Source of the DNA: Sinomonas albida
GTDB lineage: Bacteria > Actinomycetota > Actinomycetes > Actinomycetales > Micrococcaceae
Reading direction: 5' to 3'
Assembly (NCBI RefSeq): GCF_004919045.1
Contig: NZ_SWDW01000002.1
Coordinates: 1 to 64,000 of the forward strand
Length of the DNA: 64,000 nucleotides
Positions within the stretch are counted from its first letter, which is position 1, and each line of letters starts with the position of its first letter. Below, piece after piece: positions 46,557 to 55,962 of the stretch. Made by a program: the position numbers and the translations under genes. A model generated the notes under the pieces. That model made no database searches, was not told the DNA's origin, and saw only the letters and a list, made by a program, of their open reading frames with translations.

Positions 46557-46865
46557 ATGAAAATTCTTCGGCGCGTCGGCTTGATCGGTGCTCTCGCAAT
46601 CCTGCCCTTGGGAATTGCGGCGGTCCCAGCGAACGCGTATCCAGATGCGTGCTCAACGTGGGTTGACGGAAATAATGCCTACTCAGTCTGCTATTCTGGG
46701 ACGGGATCGTACCAAGCGATTGCCGTCTGTCAGCAGAGCGTGTGGCAGCAGATGTTTGGCGGCCGGACCTATGAATACGGACCTTGGGTCGCCATTGGGC
46801 AGATTTCCCAGGCGACCTGCCCGTATCTCCTGGTCGATTATGCCGGGATAAATTACTCAAATTAG
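46557..46865 (+). CDS. Small secreted cysteine-containing protein
   Basis: A 102-residue pre-protein. The signal peptide is KILRRVGLIGALAILPLGIA, with likely cleavage after ANA at residue 26. The mature peptide of about 75 residues has four cysteines (in DACSTW, YSVCYSG, AVCQQSVW and ATCPYL), enough for two disulphides, and is rich in Tyr, Ser, Gly and Trp. GGAGGG precedes the ATG. Base composition and codons (AAT, GAT, ATT) are much more AT-rich than all neighbours, pointing to recent transfer. It could be a secreted peptide toxin or surface protein; no family is recognised. Confidence 0.75.
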   Translation: MKILRRVGLIGALAILPLGIAAVPANAYPDACSTWVDGNNAYSVCYSGTGSYQAIAVCQQSVWQQMFGGRTYEYGPWVAIGQISQATCPYLLVDYAGINYSN

Positions 46866-47205
46866 CCGTGTGGATTCGGCGGGTATCTTAGCCAAAGATG
46901 CCCGCTAAATTCTGTGGTCCCCGCGCTCAGGCAATGGGCGCTGATGTCGTTGTCCGATCAAGGTCTCGCGCTTCGGGCCCGCGCAGGATTATCCAAAAGG
47001 CTAACGCATGGGGATTAAAGCTAGGCAAAGCGGCCTGCCTGAGCAGCGTCCTAGCCAAGGATTTTCTTCCTACACCTCCCTGAAGTCCTACACCTCCCTG
47101 ACGAGACGTTCTGTCGCGGCATCTTGCCTGGAATGAGTCACGTGGCCAGCGCTCGATGACCCCATCTACTGGCGGAAGCAGCGAACAAATTTCCGCAAAA
47201 CTGAA
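46866..47205. other. Intergenic region with a short direct repeat
   Basis: About 340 bases without a supported gene between the small secreted protein and the gluABCD terminator. At 47068-47101 the 16-mer TCCTACACCTCCCTGA occurs twice with an 18-bp period. Composition shifts back from AT-rich to GC-rich across the region, which may mark the edge of a transferred segment. Confidence 0.5.
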
Positions 47206-47241
47206 GGGCTTGGGCCCGGTCGAAAAACCGGGCCCAAGCCC
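47206..47241 (-). terminator. Rho-independent terminator of the glutamate uptake operon
   Basis: GGGCTTGGGCCCGGT and ACCGGGCCCAAGCCC form a perfect 15-bp stem with a 6-base loop. On the minus strand, the operon's direction, it is followed by TTCAGTTTTGC. It lies about 80 bp beyond the last gene; the bases between show no gene. Confidence 0.8.
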
Positions 47242-47323
47242 CACGGCCTAGGATTTCTCCGCTCGGGTGCACCTTTCGGGGACAAGTTCAGAAAGGACGG
47301 GCACCCGCACGAGGCGGGCCAGA

Positions 47324-48199
47324 CTAGATCTTGTCCGCGGCACCCTGCGCCGCGCTGAGTGCCGGCGCCCCTCGCCTGGGACCAGCCACGCGTTGGCTGC
47401 GGCGGAGCTGGCGCTCCGCGAGCTTCGCGAGGCCGGACAGGATGAGGCACATCCCTACGTACAGCACGCCCGCGACGATCGAGGACGGAATGATCGGCGT
47501 CCCGTACTGGACCTGTGAGCCGAAGAACTTCGCCTGGAACAGGATCTCGTTGTACGTCACGATGAAGCCGAGCGCGGTGTCCTTGAGCGTCACGACGAGC
47601 TGCGAGATGATTACGGGCAGCATCGAGCGGACCGCCTGCGGGAGCAGAATGCTCGCCATGACCTGTGACTTCCGCAGGCCGATCGCCATGCCGGCCTCGC
47701 GCTGCCCCTTCGGGAGCGCTTCGATCCCGGCGCGGAAGACCTCGGCGAGCACGGAGCCGTTGTAGAGGATGAGGGCGACAACAACGGCGGTATACGGTGG
47801 CCACTTCACGCCGAGCGCCGGGGGCAGCCCGTAGTACAGCAGCATCATGAGGATCAGGACCGGGATCGCCCGGAACAACTCCGTGAACCAATGGAACGGA
47901 GTCGACACCCACGGCCGGTCCGAAAGGCGCCCGACCGCGAGGAACAGGCCGAGCGCGAGGCTGCCCACGGCCGCGACGCCGAACGCCGAGAGTGTGGCGC
48001 CAGTGGCCTGGAGCAGCGTCTGCTGGACGCGCGCAAACGTGAAGATCTGCCACTTCGCAGCGCTGAACTGCCCCGTCTCGGCGAAGCGCCACACGACGAA
48101 CCCGATGATCGCCGCGATCACGACAACGGAGATCACCCCGAAGATACGGTGCCGTGCGCGGGCTTTTGCGCCAGGTGCGTCATAGAGAACCGAGCTCAT
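47324..48199 (-). CDS. gluD: Glutamate ABC transporter permease, GluD-like
   Basis: A 291-residue polar amino acid permease. The first helix is FGVISVVVIAAIIGFVVW; the HisM-type core includes ALPKGQREAGMAIGLRKSQV (the EAA-like loop) and LKDTALGFIVTYNEI. The ATG overlaps the stop of the preceding permease gene (ATGA), so the pair is translationally coupled and forms the heterodimeric channel. Last gene of the four-gene operon. Confidence 0.92.
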   Translation of the reverse strand: MSSVLYDAPGAKARARHRIFGVISVVVIAAIIGFVVWRFAETGQFSAAKWQIFTFARVQQTLLQATGATLSAFGVAAVGSLALGLFLAVGRLSDRPWVSTPFHWFTELFRAIPVLILMMLLYYGLPPALGVKWPPYTAVVVALILYNGSVLAEVFRAGIEALPKGQREAGMAIGLRKSQVMASILLPQAVRSMLPVIISQLVVTLKDTALGFIVTYNEILFQAKFFGSQVQYGTPIIPSSIVAGVLYVGMCLILSGLAKLAERQLRRSQRVAGPRRGAPALSAAQGAADKI

Positions 48200-48843
48200 C
48201 GGGCCACCTTCCACTTCTTCTCGAAGTAGCGCTGGAGCTGCGCGAGGATGAGGACGAGGATCACGAAGAAGAACGCGACCCACAGCAGGACGACGAGCGC
48301 GGGCTCGCCGCGCTCAGCGAGGTAGGCGCGGATCGCGCCGGCCTCGGTGACCGAGAAGCCCGCGGCGACCGTCGTGTTCTTGAGGAGCGCTATGAGCACG
48401 CTGAAGAGCGGAGGGAGCACGGAGCGGAACGCCTGCGGGAGGACGATGAGCGTGAGGGTCTGGGTGAATGGAAGCCCGATCGCGCGTGCGGCCTCCGCCT
48501 GCCCCACGGGAACCGTGTTGATGCCGGCCCGCAAGACCTCGGCGACGTAGGTCGCGGTGTAGATGCTCAGGGCCACGATGGCCGACACGGTGAAGTCGAT
48601 CTCCGGAAGGCCGAGCTTCGGATAGCCGAACGCGAAGAAGAACATCACGAGAGTGAGCGGCGTATTGCGGACCACATTCACGTACAGGGTGCCGAACGTG
48701 CGGAGCGCAGGAATCGGGGAGACGCGCATGGCACCGACGAGCGTGCCCAAGATGAGGGAAAAGAACCCGGAGACGAGAAACAGGATGACGGTGTTCCTGA
48801 ACCCGATGGTGAAGATGTCCAGATTGTTGAGGAGAGTGCCCAC
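48196..48843 (-). CDS. gluC: Glutamate ABC transporter permease, GluC-like
   Basis: A 215-residue polar amino acid permease with about five helices, an N-terminal GFRNTVILFLVSGFFSLILG region and the ATPase-contact loop VPVGQAEAARAIGLPFTQTL. It follows the binding-protein gene after a strong hairpin and overlaps gluD by 4 bases. Confidence 0.92.
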   Translation of the reverse strand: MGTLLNNLDIFTIGFRNTVILFLVSGFFSLILGTLVGAMRVSPIPALRTFGTLYVNVVRNTPLTLVMFFFAFGYPKLGLPEIDFTVSAIVALSIYTATYVAEVLRAGINTVPVGQAEAARAIGLPFTQTLTLIVLPQAFRSVLPPLFSVLIALLKNTTVAAGFSVTEAGAIRAYLAERGEPALVVLLWVAFFFVILVLILAQLQRYFEKKWKVAR

Positions 48844-48870
48844 TTCAACCTTTTCTTTCGAGGTAAAAGC

Positions 48871-48905
48871 ACGGTGGGCGGGGCGCCGCGCGCTCCGCCC
48901 ACCGT
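48871..48905 (-). terminator. Attenuator-like hairpin between gluB and gluC
   Basis: ACGGTGGGCGG and CCGCCCACCGT form an 11-bp perfect stem, extended inward by further G-C pairs. On the minus strand it is followed by GCTTTTA. It starts 8 bp after the gluB stop and probably causes partial termination, so that more binding protein than permease is made. Confidence 0.65.
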
Positions 48906-48912
48906 TCGCCTG

Positions 48913-49815
48913 TCAGTAGTTGTCGACGGCGGGCTGCTGGACCTTCGTGCCCGACTTGCCGAGCGTCGAATCGTAGATCTTCTGCCAGGTGTCCTTGCCG
49001 TTCGTGAACATGTCGTTGATGAACTTCCGCAGCGCGGTGTCACCCTTGGCGAGACCCACACCGTACTTCTCCGTGGTGAACGGCTGGCCGACCACCTTGA
49101 GGTTGTCCGGGTCCTGCGCGGCGTAGCCGAGGAGGATGGCCTGGTCGGTCGTCACGGCGTCGACCTGGCCGTTCTTGAGGGCGTCGACGCACTGCGAGTA
49201 CGTGTCAAAAGGTCGAGTCTGGGTCTGCGGGAAGTTCTTCTGGATGTTCTGCAGCGGGGTGGAACCCGTCGCGGAGCAGACGGTCTTGCCCGCGAGGTCC
49301 TTCTCGCTGTTGATCGTGGTGTTGCTCTTCTTCACGAGCAGACCCTGCCCAGTGATGAAGTACGGGCCGGCGAAGTCGACCTGCTTCTTGCGCGAGTCCG
49401 TGATCGAGTACGTACCCACGTAGAAGTCGATGTCGCCGTTCTGGATCGCCGACTCACGGTTGGCGGACGGGATCGGCTTGAACTCGATCTTGTCCGCACT
49501 GAGGCCGAGGGAGGCCGCGGTCCACTTGGCGATCTCGATGTCGAAGCCGCTGTACTGGCCCGTCGCAGCGTCCATGAAGCCAAGGCCCGGCTGGTCCTGC
49601 TTGACGCCGATGCGGACCTTGCCGGCCGACTTGATCTTGTCGAACGTCGGGCTGCCGGTGAGCGAGACGTTGCTCGCGACGGTGTACGGCGCCGAGGCCC
49701 CCGTGCCCTCGGACGACGAACTGCCACCTCCAGAGCCCCCGCACGCGCTCAGCGCGAGGGCTAGCACCGCGGTTGCGGCGGTGATGGCGGCCTTCTTGGT
49801 GCAGAAGAGTGCCAT
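48913..49815 (-). CDS. gluB: Glutamate-binding lipoprotein, GluB-like
   Basis: A 300-residue family 3 solute-binding protein. The signal peptide ends LSAC with the lipidated Cys25, followed by a Gly/Ser linker. VRIGVKQDQPGLGFMDAATG and GFDIEIAKWTAASLGL are typical for the family. The ATG at 49815 is preferred since AAAGGA is well spaced there; an ATG three codons upstream would place the site too close. Confidence 0.93.
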   Translation of the reverse strand: MALFCTKKAAITAATAVLALALSACGGSGGGSSSSEGTGASAPYTVASNVSLTGSPTFDKIKSAGKVRIGVKQDQPGLGFMDAATGQYSGFDIEIAKWTAASLGLSADKIEFKPIPSANRESAIQNGDIDFYVGTYSITDSRKKQVDFAGPYFITGQGLLVKKSNTTINSEKDLAGKTVCSATGSTPLQNIQKNFPQTQTRPFDTYSQCVDALKNGQVDAVTTDQAILLGYAAQDPDNLKVVGQPFTTEKYGVGLAKGDTALRKFINDMFTNGKDTWQKIYDSTLGKSGTKVQQPAVDNY

Positions 49816-49873
49816 GTTCAGCATTTCCTTTCTCGTAGGGCTCGAGGCCCTGCCTGGGGAGTCGGTGCTGGGG

Positions 49874-50629
<756 letters not shown>

Positions 50630-50717
50630 GCCCACCAATGTAACGGAGATTACGCTCCCCGGGCCGGGGGTCGGAGCAGCCTCCGGACAATCGTGATTCA
50701 AGCGAGACCGCTAGCCT

Positions 50718-51587
50718 ATGAGCATGACCACGGAATCACCGCGCCGCGACGGTCCTGTCCCCTCCCGGCGGAAGGGCCCGATCGAGCTGCGCCGACGCCA
50801 GGCGCTCCAAGGGACTTCGGACCAGCACCTCCTCGACACGCACGGCGCCGGCAGGTTCGTCCACACCGATCCGTGGCGCGTCATGAGGATTCAGAGCGAG
50901 TTCGTGGAGGGCTTCGGCGCGCTCGCCGAGCTCGGCCCGGCGATCAGCATCTTCGGCTCTGCCCGCACGAAGCAGGGCAGCGGGTACTACGACATGGGTC
51001 TCGCCATCGGAAGGCTCCTGGCCCAGGAGGGCGTCGCGGTCATCACGGGTGGCGGCCCCGGCTCGATGGAGGCGGCAAACCGCGGCGCGGTCGACGGCGC
51101 GGGCACGTCCGTGGGGCTCGGCATCGAGCTTCCGTTCGAGACGGGCTTCAACCCGTGGGTCGATTTGGGCATCAACTTCCGCTACTTCTTCGCGCGCAAG
51201 ACGATGTTCGTCAAGTACGCCCACGGTTTCGTGGTGCTGCCCGGCGGCCTCGGGACGCTCGACGAGCTCTTCGAGGCCATGGTCCTCGTCCAGACGGGGA
51301 AGGTCACCTCGTTCCCGATCGTGCTCGTCGGCACGAGCTTCTGGGGCCCCCTCATCGACTGGCTCCGCGAGACGCTCGTCACGGAGGGAATGATCTCCCC
51401 GGAAGACATGGACCTCATCCAGGTCACCGATACCGCCGAGGACGCCGTGGACCTCGTGCTCAGTGGGCTTCGGGCCAACACTCAGGACCGGCGCGGGGGG
51501 ATGTTCGGTTCGGCCGAGGAGGAGGAAGAGGAAGCGGTCGAGGAGCCCGAAGCGGTGTGGTCGCCCGAGAAGGCCGACGGCGAGTGA
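50718..51587 (+). CDS. TIGR00730/LOG family Rossmann protein
   Basis: A 289-residue protein of the LOG family (lonely guy, putative lysine decarboxylase). It has GGGPGSMEAANRGA and the signature PGGLGTLDELFEAM. Characterised members split cytokinin riboside 5'-monophosphates or AMP/GMP-type nucleotides; the bacterial role is unclear. A Glu-rich C-terminus (about 15 residues) is added. Its stop overlaps the GTG of the DivIVA-like gene. Confidence 0.93.
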   Translation: MSMTTESPRRDGPVPSRRKGPIELRRRQALQGTSDQHLLDTHGAGRFVHTDPWRVMRIQSEFVEGFGALAELGPAISIFGSARTKQGSGYYDMGLAIGRLLAQEGVAVITGGGPGSMEAANRGAVDGAGTSVGLGIELPFETGFNPWVDLGINFRYFFARKTMFVKYAHGFVVLPGGLGTLDELFEAMVLVQTGKVTSFPIVLVGTSFWGPLIDWLRETLVTEGMISPEDMDLIQVTDTAEDAVDLVLSGLRANTQDRRGGMFGSAEEEEEEAVEEPEAVWSPEKADGE

Positions 51588-52030
51588 GCTTCTTCCTCGT
51601 CTTCCTCGCCATCGTCGTCGCGGCGGGCCTGGTCTGGGCCGGCCTCGTGGCGTACCGCGGGCGCTCGCTGCCTGAGGCGCTCGACGGCGGCCTCGAGGAG
51701 CCCGAACCCGGGCTCCCGCCCGTCTTCCTGCCGGAGCACCCTACGGCGGGGGACGTGGATCGGGTCCGCTTCTCCCTCGGGCTGCGGGGCTACCGGATGG
51801 ACCAGGTCGACGAGGTGCTCGCGTTGCTCCGCGACCGGATTGCGGCGCAGGACGCCGAGATCTCGCGTCTTCGCACGGCATCGCGGGCCGAGCCCAGCGC
51901 ACCGGGGAGCTCGGCCCCCGAGGCCGCCGAAGCCGAGGCCGAAGTGCCCAAGACCGAAGCGGCCGAAGCCGAAGTGCCGAGCGCCGAGGCCACCGAAGCC
52001 GAGGCCGCTGAGGCCGAGGCGACTGAGTGA
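51584..52030 (+). CDS. DivIVA-domain small membrane protein
   Basis: A 148-residue protein with one N-terminal membrane helix (FFLVFLAIVVAAGLVWAGLV), a short DivIVA-type segment (VDRVRFSLGLRGYRMDQVDE plus VLALLRDRIA) that predicts a coiled coil, and a tail of imperfect Glu/Ala repeats (about residues 112-148). DivIVA domains sense negative membrane curvature and organise polar growth in actinobacteria; this short version may be an accessory. It is coupled by GTGA overlaps to both neighbours. Confidence 0.85.
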   Translation: MSFFLVFLAIVVAAGLVWAGLVAYRGRSLPEALDGGLEEPEPGLPPVFLPEHPTAGDVDRVRFSLGLRGYRMDQVDEVLALLRDRIAAQDAEISRLRTASRAEPSAPGSSAPEAAEAEAEVPKTEAAEAEVPSAEATEAEAAEAEATE

Positions 52031-53295
52031 GCGGCGGCCTCGACGATCGCGCGGTGACCCGCCCAGCCGGCAAGGCGGCGCCGTCGGGCGTCCATGCAGC
52101 GATGCGGACCGGCGCTCTCTGGTTCGCCCGGTGGCTCGGGCAGCGCCCGTGGTGGGTGCAGGTGCTGCTCGTCTTCGGCGTATCCCGCCTCGTCTCGTTC
52201 GCGATCTTCGCCGCGGCCGCGCTCCAGCAGGGCACCAACCCGTGGTTCGACCCACAGCCTGACTACTTCAGGTTCCTCCAGATCTGGGATTCGGAGTGGT
52301 ACGGCCGGATCGTCGTCAACGGGTACCCGCACGTCCTTCCGCGCTCGCCGTCAGGTACGGTCACCGAGAACGCGTGGGCCTTCTACCCCGTTTTCCCGTA
52401 TCTGGTCCGAGCCCTCTCGACGGTCACGACCCTGCAGTGGCAGCTCGTGGCCCAGATCGTCGCGATGGCCGCGGGCTTCGCTGCCGCCCTCGTGGTGTAC
52501 CGCCTGTTCCGGCACTTCGCGGGCCACGGCACGTCGATGTGGGGCATGGCGTTCTTCGCGTTCTTCCCGGTATCCGCCGTCCTGCAGGTCCCGTATGCGG
52601 AGTCCCTCAGCCTCGTCTTCCTCGCGTGGGCCCTGCTGTGGATCGTCGAGCGCCGGTACCTCCTCGCGATCCCCGTCGTCGCCGTCGCGTCTCTCACCCG
52701 TCCGGTCGGGGTGCCGCTCGCGGTGATGCTCGCGGTCCTCTTCGCGGTGCGCTGGCTGGCCCGCCGCCGTCGTCCGCCCGAGCGCGGCGAGCTTCCGCGC
52801 CTCGCCGTGCTGACGGTCGCCACGGTCGCGTCGGCCCTCGCCTGGCCTGCCATCGCGTGGGCCGGGACGGGGGTCATGACCGCGTACACCGACACCGAGG
52901 CGGTGTGGCGTGGCACGGACCTCATACCGTTCATGCCGTGGTTTGACACAGGCCGATACCTCTTCGGGCCGGTCATCGGGGCGATCGCGCCGTTCGTGCT
53001 CGTCGCCGCCGTCGTCCTCTACCTGACGAGCGCGCACGTCAGGCTCATCGGCGTGGAGCTGCGGCTCTGGTGCGCGGCCTACGCGCTCTATCTCCTCGCG
53101 TTCCTGTACCCGCAGACGAGCACGTTCCGCCTGATGCTCCCGTTCTTCCCGCTTGCGCTCGCCGGGGCGGCGCTGTCCAGATCGCGCGCCTATCGCGGAG
53201 CGGTGCTGGCGATGTTCGTGCTCCTGCAGATCGTGTGGGTCCAATGGCTCTGGGGCTGGACGGAGCTGCCGGGCGGCGGTGACTGGCCGCCGTGA
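52027..53295 (+). CDS. PIG-V-like mannosyltransferase family membrane protein
   Basis: A 422-residue polytopic protein with about ten helices. The first extracytoplasmic loop has IWDSEWYGRIVVNGYP, and the signature region FYPVFPYLVR follows; both fit the GPI mannosyltransferase 2/PIG-V-like family that uses polyprenyl-phosphate mannose. Likely a cell-envelope glycolipid or glycoprotein mannosylation enzyme. The GTG overlaps the DivIVA-like stop, so LOG, DivIVA-like protein and this enzyme form one transcription unit. Confidence 0.85.
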   Translation: MSGGLDDRAVTRPAGKAAPSGVHAAMRTGALWFARWLGQRPWWVQVLLVFGVSRLVSFAIFAAAALQQGTNPWFDPQPDYFRFLQIWDSEWYGRIVVNGYPHVLPRSPSGTVTENAWAFYPVFPYLVRALSTVTTLQWQLVAQIVAMAAGFAAALVVYRLFRHFAGHGTSMWGMAFFAFFPVSAVLQVPYAESLSLVFLAWALLWIVERRYLLAIPVVAVASLTRPVGVPLAVMLAVLFAVRWLARRRRPPERGELPRLAVLTVATVASALAWPAIAWAGTGVMTAYTDTEAVWRGTDLIPFMPWFDTGRYLFGPVIGAIAPFVLVAAVVLYLTSAHVRLIGVELRLWCAAYALYLLAFLYPQTSTFRLMLPFFPLALAGAALSRSRAYRGAVLAMFVLLQIVWVQWLWGWTELPGGGDWPP

Positions 53296-53441
53296 TCGGC
53301 CAGCTTAGCTACCCCGCGGTATCCCGGCTGATAATGTAAAGGCAAGGACAAGGTGGCGGGTCTTCGCATCATCTCGGTGAGCAAAGGTGCGTCCGACAGC
53401 CCGCAGACTCGTGCGGGCACACAACTGGAGGGGATGTTCTG

Positions 53442-53609
53442 ATGGCAGCCATGAAACCGCGTACCGGCGACGGCCCGATGGAGGTCACCAAGGAGGGTCG
53501 CAGCCTGATCATGCGGGTTCCCCTCGAAGGTGGCGGTCGCCTCGTGGTCGAGCTCAACGCCGCAGAGGCTGCCGAGCTGAAGGAATGCCTTGTCGGCGTG
53601 ACCGAATAG
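53442..53609 (+). CDS. DUF3117 family small protein
   Basis: A 55-residue protein (AAMKPRTGDGPMEVTKEGRS, then MRVPLEGGGRLVVELNAAEA and a final LVGVTE). It matches DUF3117, which is conserved across actinobacteria in this chromosomal context; function unknown. The ATG follows GGAGGGGATGTTCTG. A TAATGT (53333-53338) about 100 bp upstream may be its -10. A strong T-run terminator follows. Confidence 0.93.
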   Translation: MAAMKPRTGDGPMEVTKEGRSLIMRVPLEGGGRLVVELNAAEAAELKECLVGVTE

Positions 53610-53640
53610 CTCCGGTCGGCGCCACAGCGCACGCGGAACA

Positions 53641-53676
53641 AAGAAGGCCTGCCCGTTGGGGCGGCCTTCTTTTTTT
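53641..53676 (+). terminator. Rho-independent terminator after DUF3117
   Basis: AGAAGGCC...GGCCTTCT with an inner GCCC/GGGC makes a stem of about 12 bp, followed directly by a run of nine or more T. This is the clearest classical terminator in the window and ends the DUF3117 transcript. Confidence 0.92.
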
Positions 53677-53700
53677 GTCTGCTCGCGTGGAGAGCCCGTC

Positions 53701-54330
53701 TCAGCGCCGGGAGGCCAGGAAGAGCCCGTCGCCCGTGGGCAGCAGCGCGGTCGAAAGCCTTTCGTCTTCGCGGAGGCGGCGATGCAGATCGCGGAGGCGC
53801 ACGGTGGCGAGCTCGCGGTGGGCCGGGTTGGCCACGCGATCGCGGTCCAGGGCGTCGTTGATCACGAGCAGGCCGCCCGGCCGCAGGAGCCGCACCGCCT
53901 CGTCCGCGTAGGCGGGAGTGCTGGGCTTGTCCGCGTCGATGAACACGAGATCGTACGCGGCGTCATTGAGGCGGGGGAGCACGGCGCCGGCGCGGCCAGG
54001 GATGGTCCGGACGCGGCTTGCGAGAATGCCGGCCTCCGAATACGCCTGGCGGGCCGCCTTGAGATGCTCGATGTCGGTGTCGATCGTGGTGAACGTGCAC
54101 GCGGCGGGAAGCCCGCGCAGAAGGCACACGCCTGAGACCCCGGCGCCCGTGCCCACCTCCACGACCGCCTGGGCCTTCGACGTCGCGGCGAGCACCGTGA
54201 GCACGGCGCCGACGCCGGGGGTGACGGGGGAGACGCCAAGCTCGAGGGAGCGCTCGCGCGCGCGGACCACTGCGCGGTCCTCGTCGGCAAGCCCCTCGGC
54301 ATAAGCCCAGCTGGTGGACTTGTCGGTCAT
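53701..54330 (-). CDS. O-methyltransferase, catechol OMT-like
   Basis: A 209-residue class I O-methyltransferase. SAM motif I is [16 protein letters not shown], motif II is [15 protein letters not shown] and the metal-site region is [20 protein letters not shown]. These enzymes methylate catechol-like or lipid-linked hydroxyls with a divalent metal. It is divergent from sigE, the same arrangement as in mycobacteria. Confidence 0.92.
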   Translation of the reverse strand: MTDKSTSWAYAEGLADEDRAVVRARERSLELGVSPVTPGVGAVLTVLAATSKAQAVVEVGTGAGVSGVCLLRGLPAACTFTTIDTDIEHLKAARQAYSEAGILASRVRTIPGRAGAVLPRLNDAAYDLVFIDADKPSTPAYADEAVRLLRPGGLLVINDALDRDRVANPAHRELATVRLRDLHRRLREDERLSTALLPTGDGLFLASRR

Positions 54331-54411
54331 GGTTGTGCAACGCTTTCGGCTCGGGGTGCTCGTCCAGCCTATCGCCTCACGGGCCACGCGCCGCGCTACG
54401 CTGTGGGCGGA

Positions 54412-55146
54412 ATGACAGCTAACGTCCAGAATCCCCTGTCAGACTGGGGTTCCGCAGCGGTTGCATGGTGGGCAAGACGCCCGCGGCACAGTGCGGCCGC
54501 CGATGCAGTGAAGGTGAGGTGCGTGGACGTGCTTTCGCAACGCGCTGCGGCCACCCAGATCCCAGCTGAGCCGATCCCCGCCGACTGGACCCCCCCGACG
54601 TGGGAAGAGGTCGTCGCGCAGCACTCTGCCAAGGTCTACCGACTCGCCTACCGCCTGACGGGCAACCAGCACGACGCCGAAGACCTCACGCAGGAAGTCT
54701 TCGTCCGCGTCTTCCGCTCGCTCGACAACTTCAAGCCCGGAACGCTCGACGGCTGGCTCCACCGCATCACGACGAACCTCTTCCTCGATCAGGCCCGCCG
54801 CAAGAACCGGATCCGCTTCGACGCGTTCGCCGAGGACGCCGAGTCGCGCATTCCCGGCCGCGAGCCCGGCCCCGAGCGCAGCTACGAGATGAACAACCTC
54901 GATCTCGACGTCCAGGCCGCGCTCGAGGAGCTTCCTCCCGACTTCCGCGCCGCCGTCGTCCTCTGTGATCTCGAGGGGCTCTCGTACGACGAGGTCGCGG
55001 CAGCCCTCGGAGTCAAGCTCGGCACCGTGCGCTCGCGCATCCACCGCGGACGGACCCTCCTGCGTGAAAAGCTCGCCCACCGCGATCCTCGGAGGGGAGC
55101 CGGCAAGCCGCGGCTGTCCCTGCCCCGCGTCGCGGGCCTGCGCTGA
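54412..55146 (+). CDS. sigE: ECF sigma factor SigE
   Basis: An extracytoplasmic-function sigma factor for envelope stress. Region 2 is [34 protein letters not shown] and [19 protein letters not shown]. Region 4 is [40 protein letters not shown]. Several starts are possible: ATG 54412 gives 244 residues, while GTGs at 54510, 54516 and 54522 give 206-212 and match where conservation begins. Alternative SigE starts are known in mycobacteria. The anti-sigma gene follows 8 bp downstream. Confidence 0.93.
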   Translation: MTANVQNPLSDWGSAAVAWWARRPRHSAAADAVKVRCVDVLSQRAAATQIPAEPIPADWTPPTWEEVVAQHSAKVYRLAYRLTGNQHDAEDLTQEVFVRVFRSLDNFKPGTLDGWLHRITTNLFLDQARRKNRIRFDAFAEDAESRIPGREPGPERSYEMNNLDLDVQAALEELPPDFRAAVVLCDLEGLSYDEVAAALGVKLGTVRSRIHRGRTLLREKLAHRDPRRGAGKPRLSLPRVAGLR

Positions 55147-55154
55147 GGCGCCCC

Positions 55155-55904
55155 ATGGACGAACGACGGCGGCCGGGCGGTTTCGGAGGCGCCGGGGCCC
55201 ATTCGCGCGACGCAGCGCACCTCGCCGGGTGCCCCGAGTGCCGTGGTGCCCTCGAGTCCGAACGCCGCTATCTCGCCGCGCTCCGCGGCGCCCCGGTGCC
55301 CACAGCCAGCTCGTCTCTCACGCAGCGGCTCGTCGAGCAGACCCGCCAGCTCGCGTTCGAGGCGGAGCTGGCAGAGGCTGAGTCGCCCCGTACCCGCGTG
55401 CTCAAGGCAGCCGGCGTCGCGGTGGCCGGGGCGGCAGCCGCCCTCGCCGCGCTCGCGGTCACGGCGTACGCCGTGGCCGGTGATCCGATCCCCGCGGCTC
55501 CCACGGCGGCGTGGCCCAGCGCCGTCGGCATCGACGCAGGTGGGCAGACGCTGAGCGCCGCGGACCTGCAGGCCCTCGCGGCGGCGGGATGGAACTGCCC
55601 CGAGCTGCGTCGAAACGGTCTTCAGGTCGAGTCAGCACGCGGCTACGTGGTCAACGGCATCCCGACGCTCGTGATCCGGATCGGCGACGGCTCGCATTCG
55701 ATCTCGCTCCTCGAGCAGCTGCGCCAGGGTGCGGATGGCTCGGGGCCCCAGACCACCGTCCTCGCCTCGGACTTCCCGAATGCGGAGACCGCGGACCTGG
55801 TGCGCGGAGCGCCGCAGGCCGGCTCGGCGGGCGCCTCCGAGAGCCCCGTCGACAGGATGACCCGCGGGCTGCACCTGGTGCTGAGCGCGGCGGGCCGCCC
55901 CTGA
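55155..55904 (+). CDS. Anti-sigma factor, membrane-anchored (RseA-like)
   Basis: A 249-residue protein. Near residues 15-36 it has AAHLAGCPECRGALE, giving the His-x3-Cys-x2-Cys zinc anti-sigma motif. One membrane helix follows (AAGVAVAGAAAALAALAVTA, about residues 83-110), and then a 130-residue extracytoplasmic domain. It would hold SigE inactive until envelope stress. It is co-transcribed with sigE. Confidence 0.85.
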   Translation: MDERRRPGGFGGAGAHSRDAAHLAGCPECRGALESERRYLAALRGAPVPTASSSLTQRLVEQTRQLAFEAELAEAESPRTRVLKAAGVAVAGAAAALAALAVTAYAVAGDPIPAAPTAAWPSAVGIDAGGQTLSAADLQALAAAGWNCPELRRNGLQVESARGYVVNGIPTLVIRIGDGSHSISLLEQLRQGADGSGPQTTVLASDFPNAETADLVRGAPQAGSAGASESPVDRMTRGLHLVLSAAGRP

Positions 55905-55962
55905 CCGCTGAGTCCACGGGAACAAATCGTCCCCGCCAGTCTGCAGAAGGTAGTCTTCGAAC

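Noticed and set aside
46866-47205. Small open frames near 46898-47083 and on the opposite strand
   Set aside because: They lack ribosome-binding sites and domain content and overlap each other in opposite directions.
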